Shown here: positions 35,461 to 46,216 of the stretch, in pieces
Layout: every line of letters starts with the position of its first letter
Numbering within the stretch: position 1 is the first letter of the stretch
Translations under genes and position numbers: made by a program
Assembly (NCBI GenBank): GCA_037074705.1
Contig: CM073593.1
Span: forward strand, 19,247,001 to 19,311,000
Length of the DNA: 64,000 bases
Direction of reading: 5' to 3'
Source: Zhengitettix transpicula
Lineage: Eukaryota; Arthropoda; Insecta; Orthoptera; Tetrigidae
The notes under the pieces: model-generated
What the model saw: only the letters and a program-made list of their open reading frames with translations
What the model was told of the DNA's origin: nothing
The model's database searches: none

Positions 35461-35501
35461 CACACAAAGTTTCTGGAAACCTTGTTCCTTTATTCAGGTA
35501 C
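35461..35501 (-). ncRNA. Hammerhead-like motif 5
   Basis: On minus: GGTACC, CTGAATA (core G changed to T), AAGGAACAAGGTTTCCA hairpin, GAAAC, TTTGTGTG. Homologous to motif 3 but with one essential core substitution, so predicted inactive. Confidence 0.4.
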
Positions 35502-35545
35502 CAGGAGCAGTTGTGTCGCCATAGTGTCTCGTGTTTTTAGTTTTC

Positions 35546-35576
35546 TTAGCACCTGAAGAAAGGAACAAGGTTTCTT
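35546..35576 (+). ncRNA. Hammerhead-like motif 6, 3' half lost
   Basis: TTAGCACC, CTGAAGA, AAGGAACAAGGTTTC, then TTTTTCCCG. The first half matches motif 8 exactly but the GAAAC box and cleavage side are missing. Confidence 0.35.
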
Positions 35577-35806
35577 TTTCCCGTATTTGGCTATTCTATC
35601 ACATTATTAATTTCCAAAAAAATGGTATTATTGGAGTTGAATGGACTGATATAAGCTTCCCCGTTGTTGTAGACGACTTCAACTTAAGCAGACTTCGGGT
35701 GGAAGTTGAATATCCTGCATTCGACGAGGATCGAACTATGATGAGAGCAACCCATATTAAAATATGCACTGTCTGGAAGAAGAAGAAGAAGACAGGCTAT
35801 GTATAA

Positions 35807-36300
35807 GGTAATCCACATAGTGGCCACTCCCCTCTTATAGCATAGGAAAGGGAGTAAAAGGGGGATGCAGAAAGGTAGAGAAAGGTAGCCGAGAGTTAAC
35901 TAGACCCCCCGTGCTATGGTATAAGGATACTACCCTAAAATTTGCCTAAAAGTGATGCAGGGAAAACCCTAGAAAAACCTGTATCAGGTACGTCGTAGAT
36001 TTGGTACTTGTCCCACGCCCTTCCGATGGCGGGAGAGGGGTTTGCTGTGGGATCGCAGCTTTCCCCTCACCGTGCCTTGACCACTTTAGGTGGCAGATGG
36101 CCGACTATTCCAACAGGAAGTGCCTTGGCATGTGGGAAACGTAGTTAAAAAAACAGAGAGAAGTGAAGGCATCGCCAAAGGTAACCTCCTCCAGAGCTCT
36201 CTCGGAAGGTTCACCTGCGAGAAAATGCTCTCTCAGGCTTCCTTGAGCCCTGTCTGGCCCCAGACATTAATTTCACTGTCCCTAGGCCCGAAATAGCCTG
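35807..36300 (-). repeat. Family P retroposon copy, subfamily B
   Basis: Antisense orientation from GGTAATCCACATAGTGG at 35809 to the palindrome-like GGTTCACCTGCGAGAAAATGCTCTCTC region near 36209-36235. A 30- to 60-bp internal deletion follows GGCAGATGGCCGACTATTCC at 36091-36110: the block usually encoding the CCCGGAACATACACC words is missing. It carries the AGAGAGAAGTGAAGGCAT variant of subfamily B. Confidence 0.7.
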
Positions 36301-38552
36301 AGAATAAGGGTGTAATTTAATTGATAATATAGCAATGTTTTCGTTTTTTATTACTAATAATAATCCAATTACCATTAATTATTATATTCCAAACATTTTT
36401 AATACACCTTTATAATAATAATTTTAAAATTTTATAATAATCAATTTTTTATTTCACAGGCTAACAATAAGAATCAGTAAGACGTATGTTGGATTTTTTG
36501 TTGTATGATTTAGTATGAAGTCAACATTGTAATAACGCGTTCAAATATTTATATGTATTGTTAAAATATAAGTAACCGTATACTAATTTGGAATTACCGG
36601 AAAAATATGATATGACATGTCAAAAGGTCATTTTTAAAAGATTACTGCTGCCAATACGTTGAAAAATAATATATATAATTATTATACTTTCTGAATTTTT
36701 ATCAATTTTTCAATCGTTCCTCTAACCCGAATCAACTATTTTGACGACCTTCCTGGCTCCATTCCCTGTATTTTGGCATCTTTGAGTGTCTTTATTTTAA
36801 TGATTAATAATTTACAATAATAAAATATTACAAAATAATAAACAGCTAACATTTTTGGGTCCTTTAACACTTTGAAGCTGAAGTTGCTACCTGGCAGAAG
36901 ATTAATGATTGCCAAAAAATAATGCTTCAACTTACATTTCCTTGTGTGTGGGTCAAAGCTCCTGGTTAGCCAATCTGAAATTTAAAAAAAAGTTACAATT
37001 AATCACTATCCTGTAAAAATATTATTTTAGACGGGAATTGGTCCAAGCCACCATCTTATATCCTAGCATGTTTCTCTTTAATGTTTGATATAGCGGAGTG
37101 CTTGTGATTCATTTATGAATACCGAAAGGTTGAGAGGTTATTCAGGCCATCCATGTTATGACTTAAGAAAATTTTATTATACCTTAGTCTTATCTCTGCT
37201 TATACATTTTACTAAATAATTTTGAGCAATAATAATGTTACAAATATAATAATATCACTTTAGAATTTGCGATAACAAACCTAAAAGAGTTATTGTAAAA
37301 ACCAGATGATGTGTTGTAAAATTCGAGTCGGATTTTAATGTAACAACAAAGTACAGGGTTTATTTTAAATATTTTACTATATATTTATGTATTTATGAAC
37401 GTATTTAATTTAATTTTTATTGTCATGATTTAAACTTATTTATTAAATAAGTAAATGTTTTCGTCCGATATTACGTTTACTGTTTGTTTACAAGCCAACT
37501 AAGGCCGAAAGCTTCCGGATAAAAAACATTTAAATCACTGACCGTCTTAAGGTTATATTAAGTGACTTCAGCTATCAACATCAGGTTAACTGAATATGCA
37601 TTACACAAATTACTTCAATTTTCTGTTCAAACTACGAACATCGTCTTCATTAAAAATTTAATATATTTTACCAATTCGGTGCTCTGTTTCAAGTGGTCGT
37701 TGTTAAAACTGCGTAACTACATCAGTAATTTTACTTAAAATAATCCAAATTTGCTCAAACCAGTTGAATATGAATATGAATATGAAAATATACTTAAATT
37801 TTATTTATATAATTATTTAGTTCAGTGTTATTTAAATTATTCCATTTTTTCAATCGTTTAAAATATATATCATATATAAATCCACCAATTTATTATAAAA
37901 CGTTATAAAGATTTTTTCAAACATCTAGGTAAGAAAAATGTGATATACAAAATTATTTGTTAAGACTGTAATGTTTGTTCAAATGGAATAAAACGAAAGG
38001 GCATTTGATAATGACCTGAAGTAACATGTTTCTAAATTAAAACAACCTTGTGATAAATATTGCTATGTAAATGTGTCAACTTAAATAACAATAACACAAT
38101 AAATTAACGACTTGCATCATATTTGAAAAATTAATTTAGAGCAATGTAATTTGAAATTTGTAGACGTCTCGAAAAAGATTTGTGATCCTTATTAAAATTA
38201 ATGACAACACTTGATCGAAACGTCTGTTATTTTCAAATTATATTGTTCGAAATTAATTTCGGTTTTTTGTCTGCTATACGGGTGGTTATTTATTGAGTTA
38301 TTTTCTTACAGACGTTCAATTAGTTTCTATTAAATTCCTATAGTTTTTATTGGAATAATGTTGCAATATTAGATTCTGGAATAAAATATTAGACTAGATT
38401 AATAACAGAAATCTTACACATTAAATCTAATTTCATGATCGTTATTGATAAAATCGTTACACATAATCTCGGAAACATTTATGACTGCCTTCTCAAGTAA
38501 CGACTTTGGTCTTCTCGTGTGCAGATCTTTGTTCCAGTTTACTTCAAGTGTA
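36301..38552. other. No recognised gene
   Basis: 2.2 kb of AT-rich DNA. GAATAT is tandemly repeated at about 37768-37787. No coding match. A GAAACGTC word at 38218 lacks the matching CUGANGA half and is not counted as a ribozyme. Confidence 0.4.
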
Positions 38553-39821
38553 CCACTGCGATCAAAAAGTAAGGTGAAATTGTCATTTAAACTCCCGGGT
38601 ATTAGGAAGGCAGGTAAATTTTCTTTCCTAGGTTTCTAGGACTGTCTATAATATTTTCCAAGCGTCTGTTTATTAAAAGGTTTAATTATCTCCGAGTTAC
38701 ACGTGTTTTTGTAAACAACCAAAAGTGAATTTTTCGATTTTTACAATGGGTGATTTTGTTAAGCAAAGAACTTGCATCAAATTTTGTTTGCGGAACGAAT
38801 ATTCTTGTGCGGACACGTTGAAAATGTTGCTGAAGGCCTTTGGTGATCAAACTATGGCACAAAAAAACGTTTATAAGTGGTACAACGAGTTCAAAAGGGG
38901 CCGAGAACGCGTTGAAGACGAACCGCGCTCTGGACGACCATCAACGTCTACCGACGAGGGCCACGTCCAGAAAATCAAAGATTTGGTGCTTGAAAATCGT
39001 CGATGGACAATTAGAGATCTCGCTGACAGTGTTGGAATATCATTTGGCTCAGCCCAAACCATTTTGAAGAATGTTTTGTGTCTCAAACGCGTCAAGTCTC
39101 GATTGATGCCAAAATCGCGCAATTTTTTGGAAAAAAAAGCGTCGCTTTGATGTGTGTGAAACTTTGCTGTCTGAGTATCAGGATCACTTGAAATACTGGA
39201 GACGAGACTTGGATTTACGCATACGACCCTGAAACCACCGACCAATCCAGCGAATATCGTGCAAAAGGTGAAGCAAGACCGAAAAGACCACGGCAAAGTC
39301 GATCGAAAATCAAGGTCATGTTGACAGTTTTCTTTGATTATCGTGGTGTGGTGCACTACGAATTCCTTCCGCCGGGTCAACAAAGAATATTATTTGAGCG
39401 TTATGCGTCGTTTGCGTGAAGCTATTCGTCTGAAACGGCCGGAATTATGGGCGAACAACTCTTGGTTCCTTCATCACGATAATACATTGGTTCTTCGCGA
39501 CTTTTTTGCCAAAAACTCCACTCATATCGTTCCGCAACCACCGTACTCGCCTGATTTCGCTCCGTGTGACTTCTGGCTATTCAGCAAACTCAAAAGGTCA
39601 ATGCGGGAACGGCGTTTTGACACGATTGAGGAGATAAAAACCGAATCGAAGAAGGTCTTGAAGGCTATACCAGAAAATACTATTCCGACTGTTTCGAGGA
39701 CTGGAAAAAGCGTTGGAAAAAGTGCTTTTTATCGGTCGGGGATTACTTTGAAGGGAATGAAATTGAATAAATAAGAATTTATATTTATAAATAAATTCAT
39801 CTTACTTTTTGTTCACAGTGG
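38553..39821 (+). mobile_element. Complete mariner-family element with matching terminal inverted repeats
   Basis: The left end 38553-38577 and the right end 39797-39821 are inverted copies over about 25 bp: CCACTGCGATCAAAAAGTAA on the left against CCACTGTGAACAAAAAGTAA on the reverse of the right. TA precedes the left end at 38551-38552. A TA is also found 2 bp beyond the right end. The element is 1,269 bp, the usual mariner length, and contains one transposase pseudogene. The terminal sequence GATCAAAAAGTAAGGTGA is common in one insect mariner group. The element cannot move without outside transposase. Confidence 0.85.
38746..39770 (+). pseudogene. mariner transposase, frameshifted
   Basis: The start is ATGGGTGATTTTG after a CAA context. 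The N-terminus (MGDFVKQRTCIKFCLRNEYS) and the region ending KRVKSRLMPKSRNFLEKK form the paired-like HTH DNA-binding part. An extra A in the poly-A run near 39130 shifts frame into RRFDVCETLLSEYQ. A second shift near 39192 restores TGDETWIYAYDPETT, holding the first catalytic Asp. The third region has HHDN (second Asp) and YSPDFAPCDFW (third Asp). The spacing between the last two Asp residues is 29 instead of 34 because five codons after HHDN are missing. A further frameshift near 39675 separates the C-terminal CFEDWKKRW...SVGDYFEGNE region. At least three frameshifts and a catalytic-core deletion make it dead. Confidence 0.85.
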
Positions 39822-40600
39822 TTTACTTGATAAGGTCCACAAATTGTGAAAGAAACGTAGTGTTCTAGAAGATTTTCTTAATATTCCTGTGTGCAAGTAA
39901 TTTTTGTTTACAACTATAAATTTAAGTTTGTTTAGAATAAAATTAAGCTGAGTAATAGCCAGTACAGAATTCTAATGTTACGCCACGTTCTAGTTCATCG
40001 TCGCTTGACAAGAAATATATATACCATTCTGTGGAAATTTATCACAAAGTCAGAGTAACATTAATATAAGTCAGAGTACGTGAATGTAGTGGAAGTGAGA
40101 GTATTTGACGAGTCCGGCACAGTTGAGGGTAGGTGTCGTGGCTCTTATCGTATAAACCGCAGGGAAGGTCATATAGACGAACCTAAGTCCACGGGGAGTG
40201 ATTCTAACAGACGGGCATTCGCCTTTACGGCACACGATAGGATCACTGAAGCATGGAACCGCAATTTGCGAAATATGGCCAGAATATCACTCCGAAAATC
40301 AATATGCAAGTACAATTTTTGCCCGTTTCTCCTTCCTATATGTCTTGCTTAATTTTTGGAAACAACACGTCAAGAAAAACATGCGATTTGCATCGTTCTA
40401 ATACTTCTTGTGCCTTTTTGCAAAATGTTGTATGAAACGTATCCTAGCCATCGAACGTCTTGAACAATTTCCTCTCGATGCTCAAAGAAAAACATTCCCA
40501 TATATTTAATATGCAAAATTATATTTCTTTAAAGTATATTATAATTAAAAAATACGGCATTGAGACATAAAATTATATTTATGAATAAAAATTAATTTTA
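39822..40600. other. No recognised gene
   Basis: A 90-codon plus frame at 40080-40352 (VRVFDESGTVEGRCRGSYR) sits in a GC-richer patch, but the frame overlaps two others and matches no family. Confidence 0.25.
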
Positions 40601-40641
40601 CGACATTTTGTCCTCTATTAAAACCTCGTCAGGATGCACAG
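40601..40641 (-). ncRNA. Hammerhead-like motif 7, degraded
   Basis: On minus: GCATCC, CTGACGA, GGTTTTAATAGAGGAC, then AAAATGTCG. The CUGANGA core is intact but GAAAC-GTC has become AAAAT-GTC, two transitions of the kind expected from CpG decay. Confidence 0.35.
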
Positions 40642-40889
40642 TTTTTAATCTACAATTTAGAAATGAATTATAAATATTTATAAATATTTTTAAGAAAAAT
40701 TACTAGTCATTTTAATTTATTTATTTTCCGAGACTTTTGTATGTAATTCATGCATAAAATTAAAATGCAAGATTTTGTTACATTGCCTGTTGCAATATCA
40801 GATTTGACATTTAAAGCTTTTTGAGTCGAACGGATATGAAACATCTCACTCATCAATCTTAATTTTTCAACTAAAATTATTACCTTTGT
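40642..40889. other. No gene seen
   Basis: AT-rich; nothing supportable. Confidence 0.4.
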
Positions 40890-41318
40890 GGATGCATTTT
40901 CCTCTCCGTTTTTGAACTAAGGTTCCCACAAGCCGAAGCACCTCCGCCTGTTTTGAGAGGTGTATGTTCCGGGGTCACAGACCTTGTGCATACGGTAAGA
41001 GTTATCGGCTATTTCCATTGGAATAGTCGACCAGCTGCCTCCTAAACTGGTAGAGGTACGGAGAAGGGAATGCTGCGTCCCCACAGCAAACTCCTCTCCC
41101 GCTATCGGAAGAGCCCGGGATAAGTACCCAATGCCCGACCTACCAGATGCAGGTTTTTCTATGATTTTCCCTGCATCACTTTTAGGCGGGTAGGATCCTT
41201 AAACCATAGCCCGGGGCCCTAGTTAACTCTTGGCTACCTTTCTCTCCCTTCCGCATCCCCCCTTTCAAATCTGTCTGCCACTATGTGGATTACCCTCATG
41301 TTGCCTGTTACCTTTAAA
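40890..41318 (+). repeat. Family P retroposon copy, 5'-truncated
   Basis: Sense orientation, from ACCTTTGTGGATGCATTTTC to GTTACCTTTAAAAAAAA. The twin palindromes are missing, the sequence starting at the CTTTTCCTCTCCG block. It is followed directly by TGCAATATTTCTGCAG, a word that recurs inverted just outside the copy ending at 42112. Confidence 0.7.
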
Positions 41319-41428
41319 AAAAATGCAATATTTCTGCAGTCTCTACAGATAATATATTTTCTGTATAGAAGGCGTTTGAAAAGACGAACAAATCTAAAAT
41401 ATTTCTCATATGTATTACAATCAACTTG

Positions 41429-41548
41429 TTCAAAAACGGAGAGGACAAGGCATCCCCAAAGGTAGCCCCTTCGTGTCTCCCTTATAAGGTTCTACCTGCG
41501 AGAGAATATCCCTCGCAGGTACTGCCTGCGAGAGAATAGCCCTTGCAG
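41429..41548 (-). repeat. Family P 5' fragment with both palindromes
   Basis: Antisense GTTCAAAAACGGAGAGGACA through the two palindromic units ending CCCTTGCAGAC. It contains exactly the 5' part that the neighbouring copy at 40890 lacks, but in the opposite orientation. Confidence 0.7.
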
Positions 41549-41569
41549 ACTTCATCGAAGAAATAGTGT

Positions 41570-42112
41570 TTTTTTAGGGTAACAGGCTTCATGAGGGTAA
41601 TCCACAAGGTGGCAATTCCCCTTTAATAGCATAGGATAGGATTTAATAGGGGGATGTGGAAGGGAAGAGGAAGGCAGCCAACGGTTAACTAGGGCCTCCG
41701 GGCTATATTTTAAGGATCCTACCCTGCATTCACCTAAAGAAATGCAGGAAAAACCATAGAAAAACCTTCATCAGTGTAGGTCGGGCATTAGTTACTTGAC
41801 CCACGCCCTTCCGATAGCGGGAGAAGAGTTTGGTGTGGGGACGCAGCATTCCCTTCTCCGTTCTTCGAATAGTTTAGGAGGCAGTTGGCCGACTATTCCA
41901 ATGGGAATGCCCAAGGTCTGTGACCCCGGAACATCCCCCTCTCAGAACAGGCCGAGGTGCCTCGGCTTGTGGGAATCTTAGTTCAAAAACGGAGAGGAAA
42001 AGGCATCCTCAAAGGTAGCCCCTTCGTGTCTCTCCTATAAGGTTCTGCCTGCAAGAGAACATCCCTCGCAGGAACTGCCTGCGAGAGAATAGCCCTCGCA
42101 GCAGTGGTCCTG
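41570..42112 (-). repeat. Family P retroposon, near full length
   Basis: Antisense copy with poly(A) visible as TTTTTTTAGGGTAACAGG at its left and the twin palindromes at its right (42050-42103). About 30 bp are deleted after CCAATGGGAATG (near 41900), removing the AGCGGACAACTCTTACCGTA segment present elsewhere. It is flanked on the right by CTGCAGAAATATTGCAT. Confidence 0.8.
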
Positions 42113-42892
42113 CAGAAATATTGCATCTTTCCTTCCTCTAAGACGAATATTAGTTCGAGTGATGGCTGAGAGATATATAATATTTTCTACGCGTTTCTGA
42201 AGGGACACGTCCATTGCTTATGGATGTCCCTGGTAGGTTAGACGCAACCGTACTGCGACTGGACTCCCAAATACGGAAGCCTGCTTGGGAACTGCTTCGG
42301 CACTTCTCATTCCGCTCCGCTCCATATTAATACGAGTTCTCGTGTGAAGCCAGACGGCGTTACGAGATAAATTCAATTCGTGGCTCGATAGATATAATAT
42401 AAATTGCAATGTTTTACGTCGCAGCATGATATTTTTCATGAAATATAAAAAAGAGAAAGCTGTCACATATTGTTCACAGTCGAATTTTTATATGAGAAAT
42501 ACATCACTCAAAAAACTTGTAAATTGTACACAAATTGAGAAGTTCTGATGTGTCTTGAACCATAATTTAAATTGATGGAAAGGAATTTGTCGGGAGACAG
42601 TCCACATTCAGTCAAATACAAATATGCAGACACTCTTGAGACAAATACAATGCAAATAAAGTATTTTCATTCTATATGTGGCATATCGCATATCGAATTA
42701 CTTAAAGTATGAACAGAAAAACCAGACTTCTCTGGGACTCCAATGCCTATTTTTCTCATATCCGCCTCTGACTTAGGCTCAGAAAATATCTTAATTCCTC
42801 CTCCATTTCAGAAACTGCCAATCGTAGTTTTTTACCAAACTTTTATTAGTCGCCCTCTGCACAAATTGGGAACCAATTAAATCAACTACATA
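42113..42892. other. No recognised gene
   Basis: Contains a GC-richer patch (42220-42370) open for 82 codons on minus without known motifs. The flanking word CTGCAGAAATATTGCA at 42110-42125 is the inverted partner of 41322-41337. Confidence 0.3.
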
Positions 42893-44157
42893 CAAAAAAA
42901 TGTATCCACTGGTTAACAGTCCATAACTTGCAAACTAATTGACGGAGTTGTCTCACTTTTGGTGAAAGTGTAGCTCTTAAAGTCCAACTTAAATATATCA
43001 CTGTAGGTGTTCGAAATGGTCACCATTAACATCCACACACAAACTATGTCGCCGAACTTCAGCACGAACTACCGACTGCAACGTGTTCAGTTGGATATTT
43101 GCACATGAATGTAAGATGAATTCTCCAAGTTCATCCAATGTGCGTGGCTTTTGTCGATAAACGACGTCGTTCAGTGTCCCTCACAGGCAAAAGTCCAGAG
43201 GAGTTAAGTCTGGGGAACGTGGTGGCTACCCTACAGCACCTCTACGGCCTATCCATCTTCCTGGTAGATTTTCGTCGAGATAAGCCCTAACACGATTGTG
43301 GTAGTGGGCTGGGGCACCATCTTGTTGAAAGTAAAATCTTTCGTCTCCATCCGAATCTTGGATGGCAGGATGGTTGGATGGCATGTTTGAAGCTTCTGAA
43401 GGTACAACTCACCGGTAACTGTACCGTCAAAGAAGAATGACCCCGGTAAGACAACCCACACCACACATTTACTCCTGGACTTTGTCTACATGGACGTTTG
43501 GATTTTCGGCGGATGCAATTGTGGCGATTTACTGTACCATTGAGTTTGAACTGTGCCTCATCAGACCACACAATCATCTCTGCAAACTCTTCATCGATGC
43601 GCACCATGTTATTAAACGACTCGCTGTACTCCATCTGGATCGTCCTCGTTTATTGCGTTCCACTTTGCTGAACACTTGAGCGACTCACTCCAGTTTCACG
43701 GACACACAGACTTCTGTGGTGGGCGAGTGAATTGTTGTAACACAAGATGGGAGCTGTTACTGTTACATGTCGTCCAGATCGTTGTTTGTGTACATCTTTA
43801 ACACAGCCTTCGGCTTCAAATTTGTCTCGAATGCGACGAATCGTTAAACGTGTCGATGGCTCTGTTTGATACACATTTCGCCATTGCCGTTGAACCTCAT
43901 TAATTTTTTCGTACTTACAGACTTCCTGTCATCAAATGTAAGCCTTACGCCAGCCATGTTTACTCGAGTAACAGGGTACAACTAACAATAAAACACTGGC
44001 GACTGTCATCTGACAAAACCAAACAACGCAATGAAACGCTTGTGTGGCGATTGGCGGAACTACAAACTATTACACTACTAAAAATGAGACAACTTCGTCA
44101 ATAAGTTTGCAAGTTATGGACTGTTAACCAGTGAATACATTTTTTTGGGCCCCTCTG
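42893..44157 (-). mobile_element. DD41D-type Tc1/mariner element with about 65-bp terminal inverted repeats
   Basis: The left end (42894-42962) and right end (44078-44146) are inverted copies over about 65 bp: both contain CACTGGTTAACAGTCCATAA, then CTTGCAAACT, ATTGACG and AGTTGTCTCA. The right end continues GGGCCCCTCTG to a TA at 44158-44159. The left outer tip is altered (TACATACAAAAAAATG). Total length is about 1.27 kb and one transposase pseudogene lies between the repeats on minus. TIRs are conserved at over 90%, indicating modest age. Confidence 0.8.
42998..43957 (-). pseudogene. Tc1/mariner (DD41D) transposase, broken
   Basis: Begins with an ATG at 43957 (MAGVRLTFDDRK) and ends GDHFEHLQ with a stop at 42998. 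It includes QTEPSTRLTIRRIRDKFEAE (HTH region), MIVWSDEAQFKLNGTVNRHN (first catalytic Asp in SDEAQF), GVNVWCGLS, the second Asp in FQQDGAPAHYHN and the third in SPDLTPLDF. The count between the last two Asp residues is about 41. Frameshifts occur near 43900 and 43650, and two in-frame stops lie near the third Asp: one just before PPRSPDL and one in the place of the usual Trp after LDFCL. Such DD41D transposases belong to the Tc1/mariner superfamily. Confidence 0.8.
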
Positions 44158-44586
44158 TACTCCGCTGAAACAAAATTTATTTATTTGGCGAGTTTATTAC
44201 AATTTTACATCTACGCAAGGAAGGCTTCTGGGACACTTAATTTGTTCTACATAATAATTTTTGACGTCACTGGGTAGCTGAGAGATTCTTCATACCTTCG
44301 TCATGTAATTTCTTAACGTTTTTGTGCCAAAGGGGCGAGGAACCATCTAGTGACGATCAACTAAAATGACTTAGCCTTCAAGTAAGTCCGTGTAAAATCC
44401 ATCCATTAGAAGTCTTTTACGGATTGTCGTTAATTTTGTGTATTGGATTTAGGTTAGTATTTTTTACTAGAAAGATAAAAAATATACATCTGTTTTGAAA
44501 TTAGTAATTAGATAATATAGCCAATTACAGGATCAATTGAACTGTGCAGTCGTGTGACTCTAGATTCTTGTGTTTTTTTATTTTCT
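44158..44586. other. No gene seen
   Basis: Nothing supportable beyond the PLE-related leader that begins near 44560. Confidence 0.4.
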
Positions 44587-44630
44587 TAGCACCTGAAGAA
44601 CAGAAAATGTTTCCAGAAACGCTGTGTGGT
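44587..44630 (+). ncRNA. Hammerhead ribozyme-like motif 8
   Basis: TTAGCACC, CTGAAGA, ACAGAAAATGTTTCCA, GAAACGCT, GTGTGG. The core is intact except that the expected U in the stem III ACGU word is C. Stem I forms ACC/GGU-like pairing through CAC with GUG. It is followed by TATTTATATCACTTATTTTATCTGAATT, the same downstream sequence seen beside motif 3. Confidence 0.45.
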
Positions 44631-45879
44631 ATTTATATCACTTATTTTATCTGAATTTATCTTTTTTCTCTAATTATTTACTATAAGGATTTTAAATTAC
44701 TATTATGATTTATTAAAACCTTATTTTAATCCAGTCACGTATAAACAAAAATTCTATGTTAATTACATTAAAATGTCACGATTTTAAATAGATCTTCAGG
44801 CGCTTTCGATTTTTACTAACCATATTCTTCTTAAAAACAATAAAATTATTAATTACATTATTGAATTTAAATTATGTGTATACCATATATTAATATATTA
44901 CGTCACAGGAATTTAATCATATTTTACATAGCCGATATTTTAATTAAAATAATTCCTACGGACAACATTTTTGACATGGTTATATCACATCCTATTATTT
45001 TCAATAGGGTAACACGTTTAGTTTTTAATTGCCGTGTTTTATCTACCACAGCAACTTCCATATCGATATATCAAGGATACCGAATCGAGTCCGATACTTG
45101 CAAATGCTTCAACTTAAATTCTCATTTATACGATATCCAAAAATTTTTAATCATGCTTACCAATATCATCTATTTCATTTCTGAAGTTCATAGAAATGTT
45201 ATTATTTGTGTAAATGGATTTTAAATTTTTTTATTTTTGTAAATTATTACTTGTATGCAAAATTTTTATGTTATTAAAATTAATATTGTGTTTCGTTACT
45301 TTGTAATGTATAGAAAGGGCGGTATTTTTTTAGAATTTGGTTTAATATTATTTTCATGGTTATATATTCTTGTTTTTATATTAGTTGAGGTAAGTACTAT
45401 GAAATTTGATTTGCATCCATTACAATCTATTAGATAATCTAAATACTTTTGATTATTATTGGACCAAATAAGTTGTTTTTGTTAATATGGATTCAATTTT
45501 ATTTGCAGGATTACTTGTATATTTAAATTCATTAATACCATTTTCTTTAAATAGTTTTATTAATTATCTGGTAATTTATTATTAGTTTTGATTCTATATT
45601 TGTATTAGCAACGCTTTCATTTACTATTTCTTCTGTTTTTTTCTTTTTCATTAATTGGTTTCAAGCATCTGATTAATCCTATTTTTAATTTTTTGGAAGT
45701 TATGTTTTATTACTGATGTTAATAAGCGTTGGTGTTTCATTGTCATTCTCAGATATTATATTAGTTTTGTTTATTATTGTAAACCACCATTTATTGATTA
45801 AATTTTGGGTATAGAAACTATATTTTAATTAATTAAATATTATAACTTTTAATTACTTTAGGTAGTTAGGATCAGTTAA
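44631..45879. other. AT-rich region downstream of a PLE reverse-transcriptase remnant
   Basis: Lies between motif 8 and the RT remnant on the minus strand, where PLE linker and endonuclease sequence would be expected. Minus-strand translations are AT-driven (Asn/Ile/Lys-rich) and I could not identify a GIY-YIG box. A 116-codon plus frame (44874-45224) has no known motif. Confidence 0.3.
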
Positions 45880-46216
45880 TTTTATTGCTTTGCTAATCAT
45901 ATTCATAGCTATATTTCTTTTATAATGTGCGAGGAGGTTTTATTCGTAGTTTAATATGGTGTCTACCGTTATTATTTTTATACCATTTAGTAGTAATAAT
46001 ATTAACGTTATCCCGGAATATAGTTAAATCTAAGTAATTTAGTCCTTTATTTGATCACATTTCCATCGTAAATACGATTTTGGGTTTAATTTTATTTCAG
46101 GCCGTCAAAAACTGCTGTCCGTCATCTTTTTTTATTATTATAAATAAGTCGACAATATATTTAGTACATATTTTAGGAATAATTTAGGGTATTTCCATGG
46201 CTTTTTTAATTATGTA
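45880..46216 (-). pseudogene. Penelope-like reverse transcriptase remnant (palm/thumb)
   Basis: One minus frame, broken only by three stops, reads KKAMEIP, IIPKICTKYIVDLFIIIKKD, FLTA, NKIKPKIVFTMEM and GLNYLDLTIFRDN, then TTKWYKNNNGRHH. The succession KAxE...PK.(W)..Y(V)DD...(K)D...FL..LN.I.P.I.FT.E.E.....L.FLDL.I.R......T.WY.K is that of the PLE RT palm, where YVDD is the catalytic site. Here YVDD has become YIVD, losing the second Asp. The stop codons also rule out function. The downstream thumb is recognisable for about 20 more residues in another frame (MISKAIKLTDPNY). Confidence 0.75.

Larger units (their letters stand above)
35450..35620. mobile_element. Penelope-type terminal segment with two opposed hammerhead-like motifs
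   Basis: Contains motif 5 on minus (35461-35501) and motif 6 on plus (35546-35576), facing away from each other across about 45 bp. The plus half, CTCGTGTTTTTAGTTTTC then TTAGCACCTGAAGAA, also occurs at 44570-44600, so it is part of the same repeat family. The arrangement suggests head-to-head pLTR remnants. Coding sequence is absent. Confidence 0.5.

Noticed and set aside
38160..38240. GAAACGTC word as a hammerhead motif
   Set aside because: No CUGANGA box lies at the right distance.
38871..39383. 170-codon minus frame, one of the longest in the window
   Set aside because: It is antisense to the mariner transposase, whose TIRs, HTH and catalytic motifs are all on plus.
44874..45224. 116-codon plus frame in a very AT-rich region
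   Set aside because: It lies beside a Penelope RT remnant on the other strand, is Ile/Asn/Phe-rich, and has no motif. Low stop density by composition explains it.
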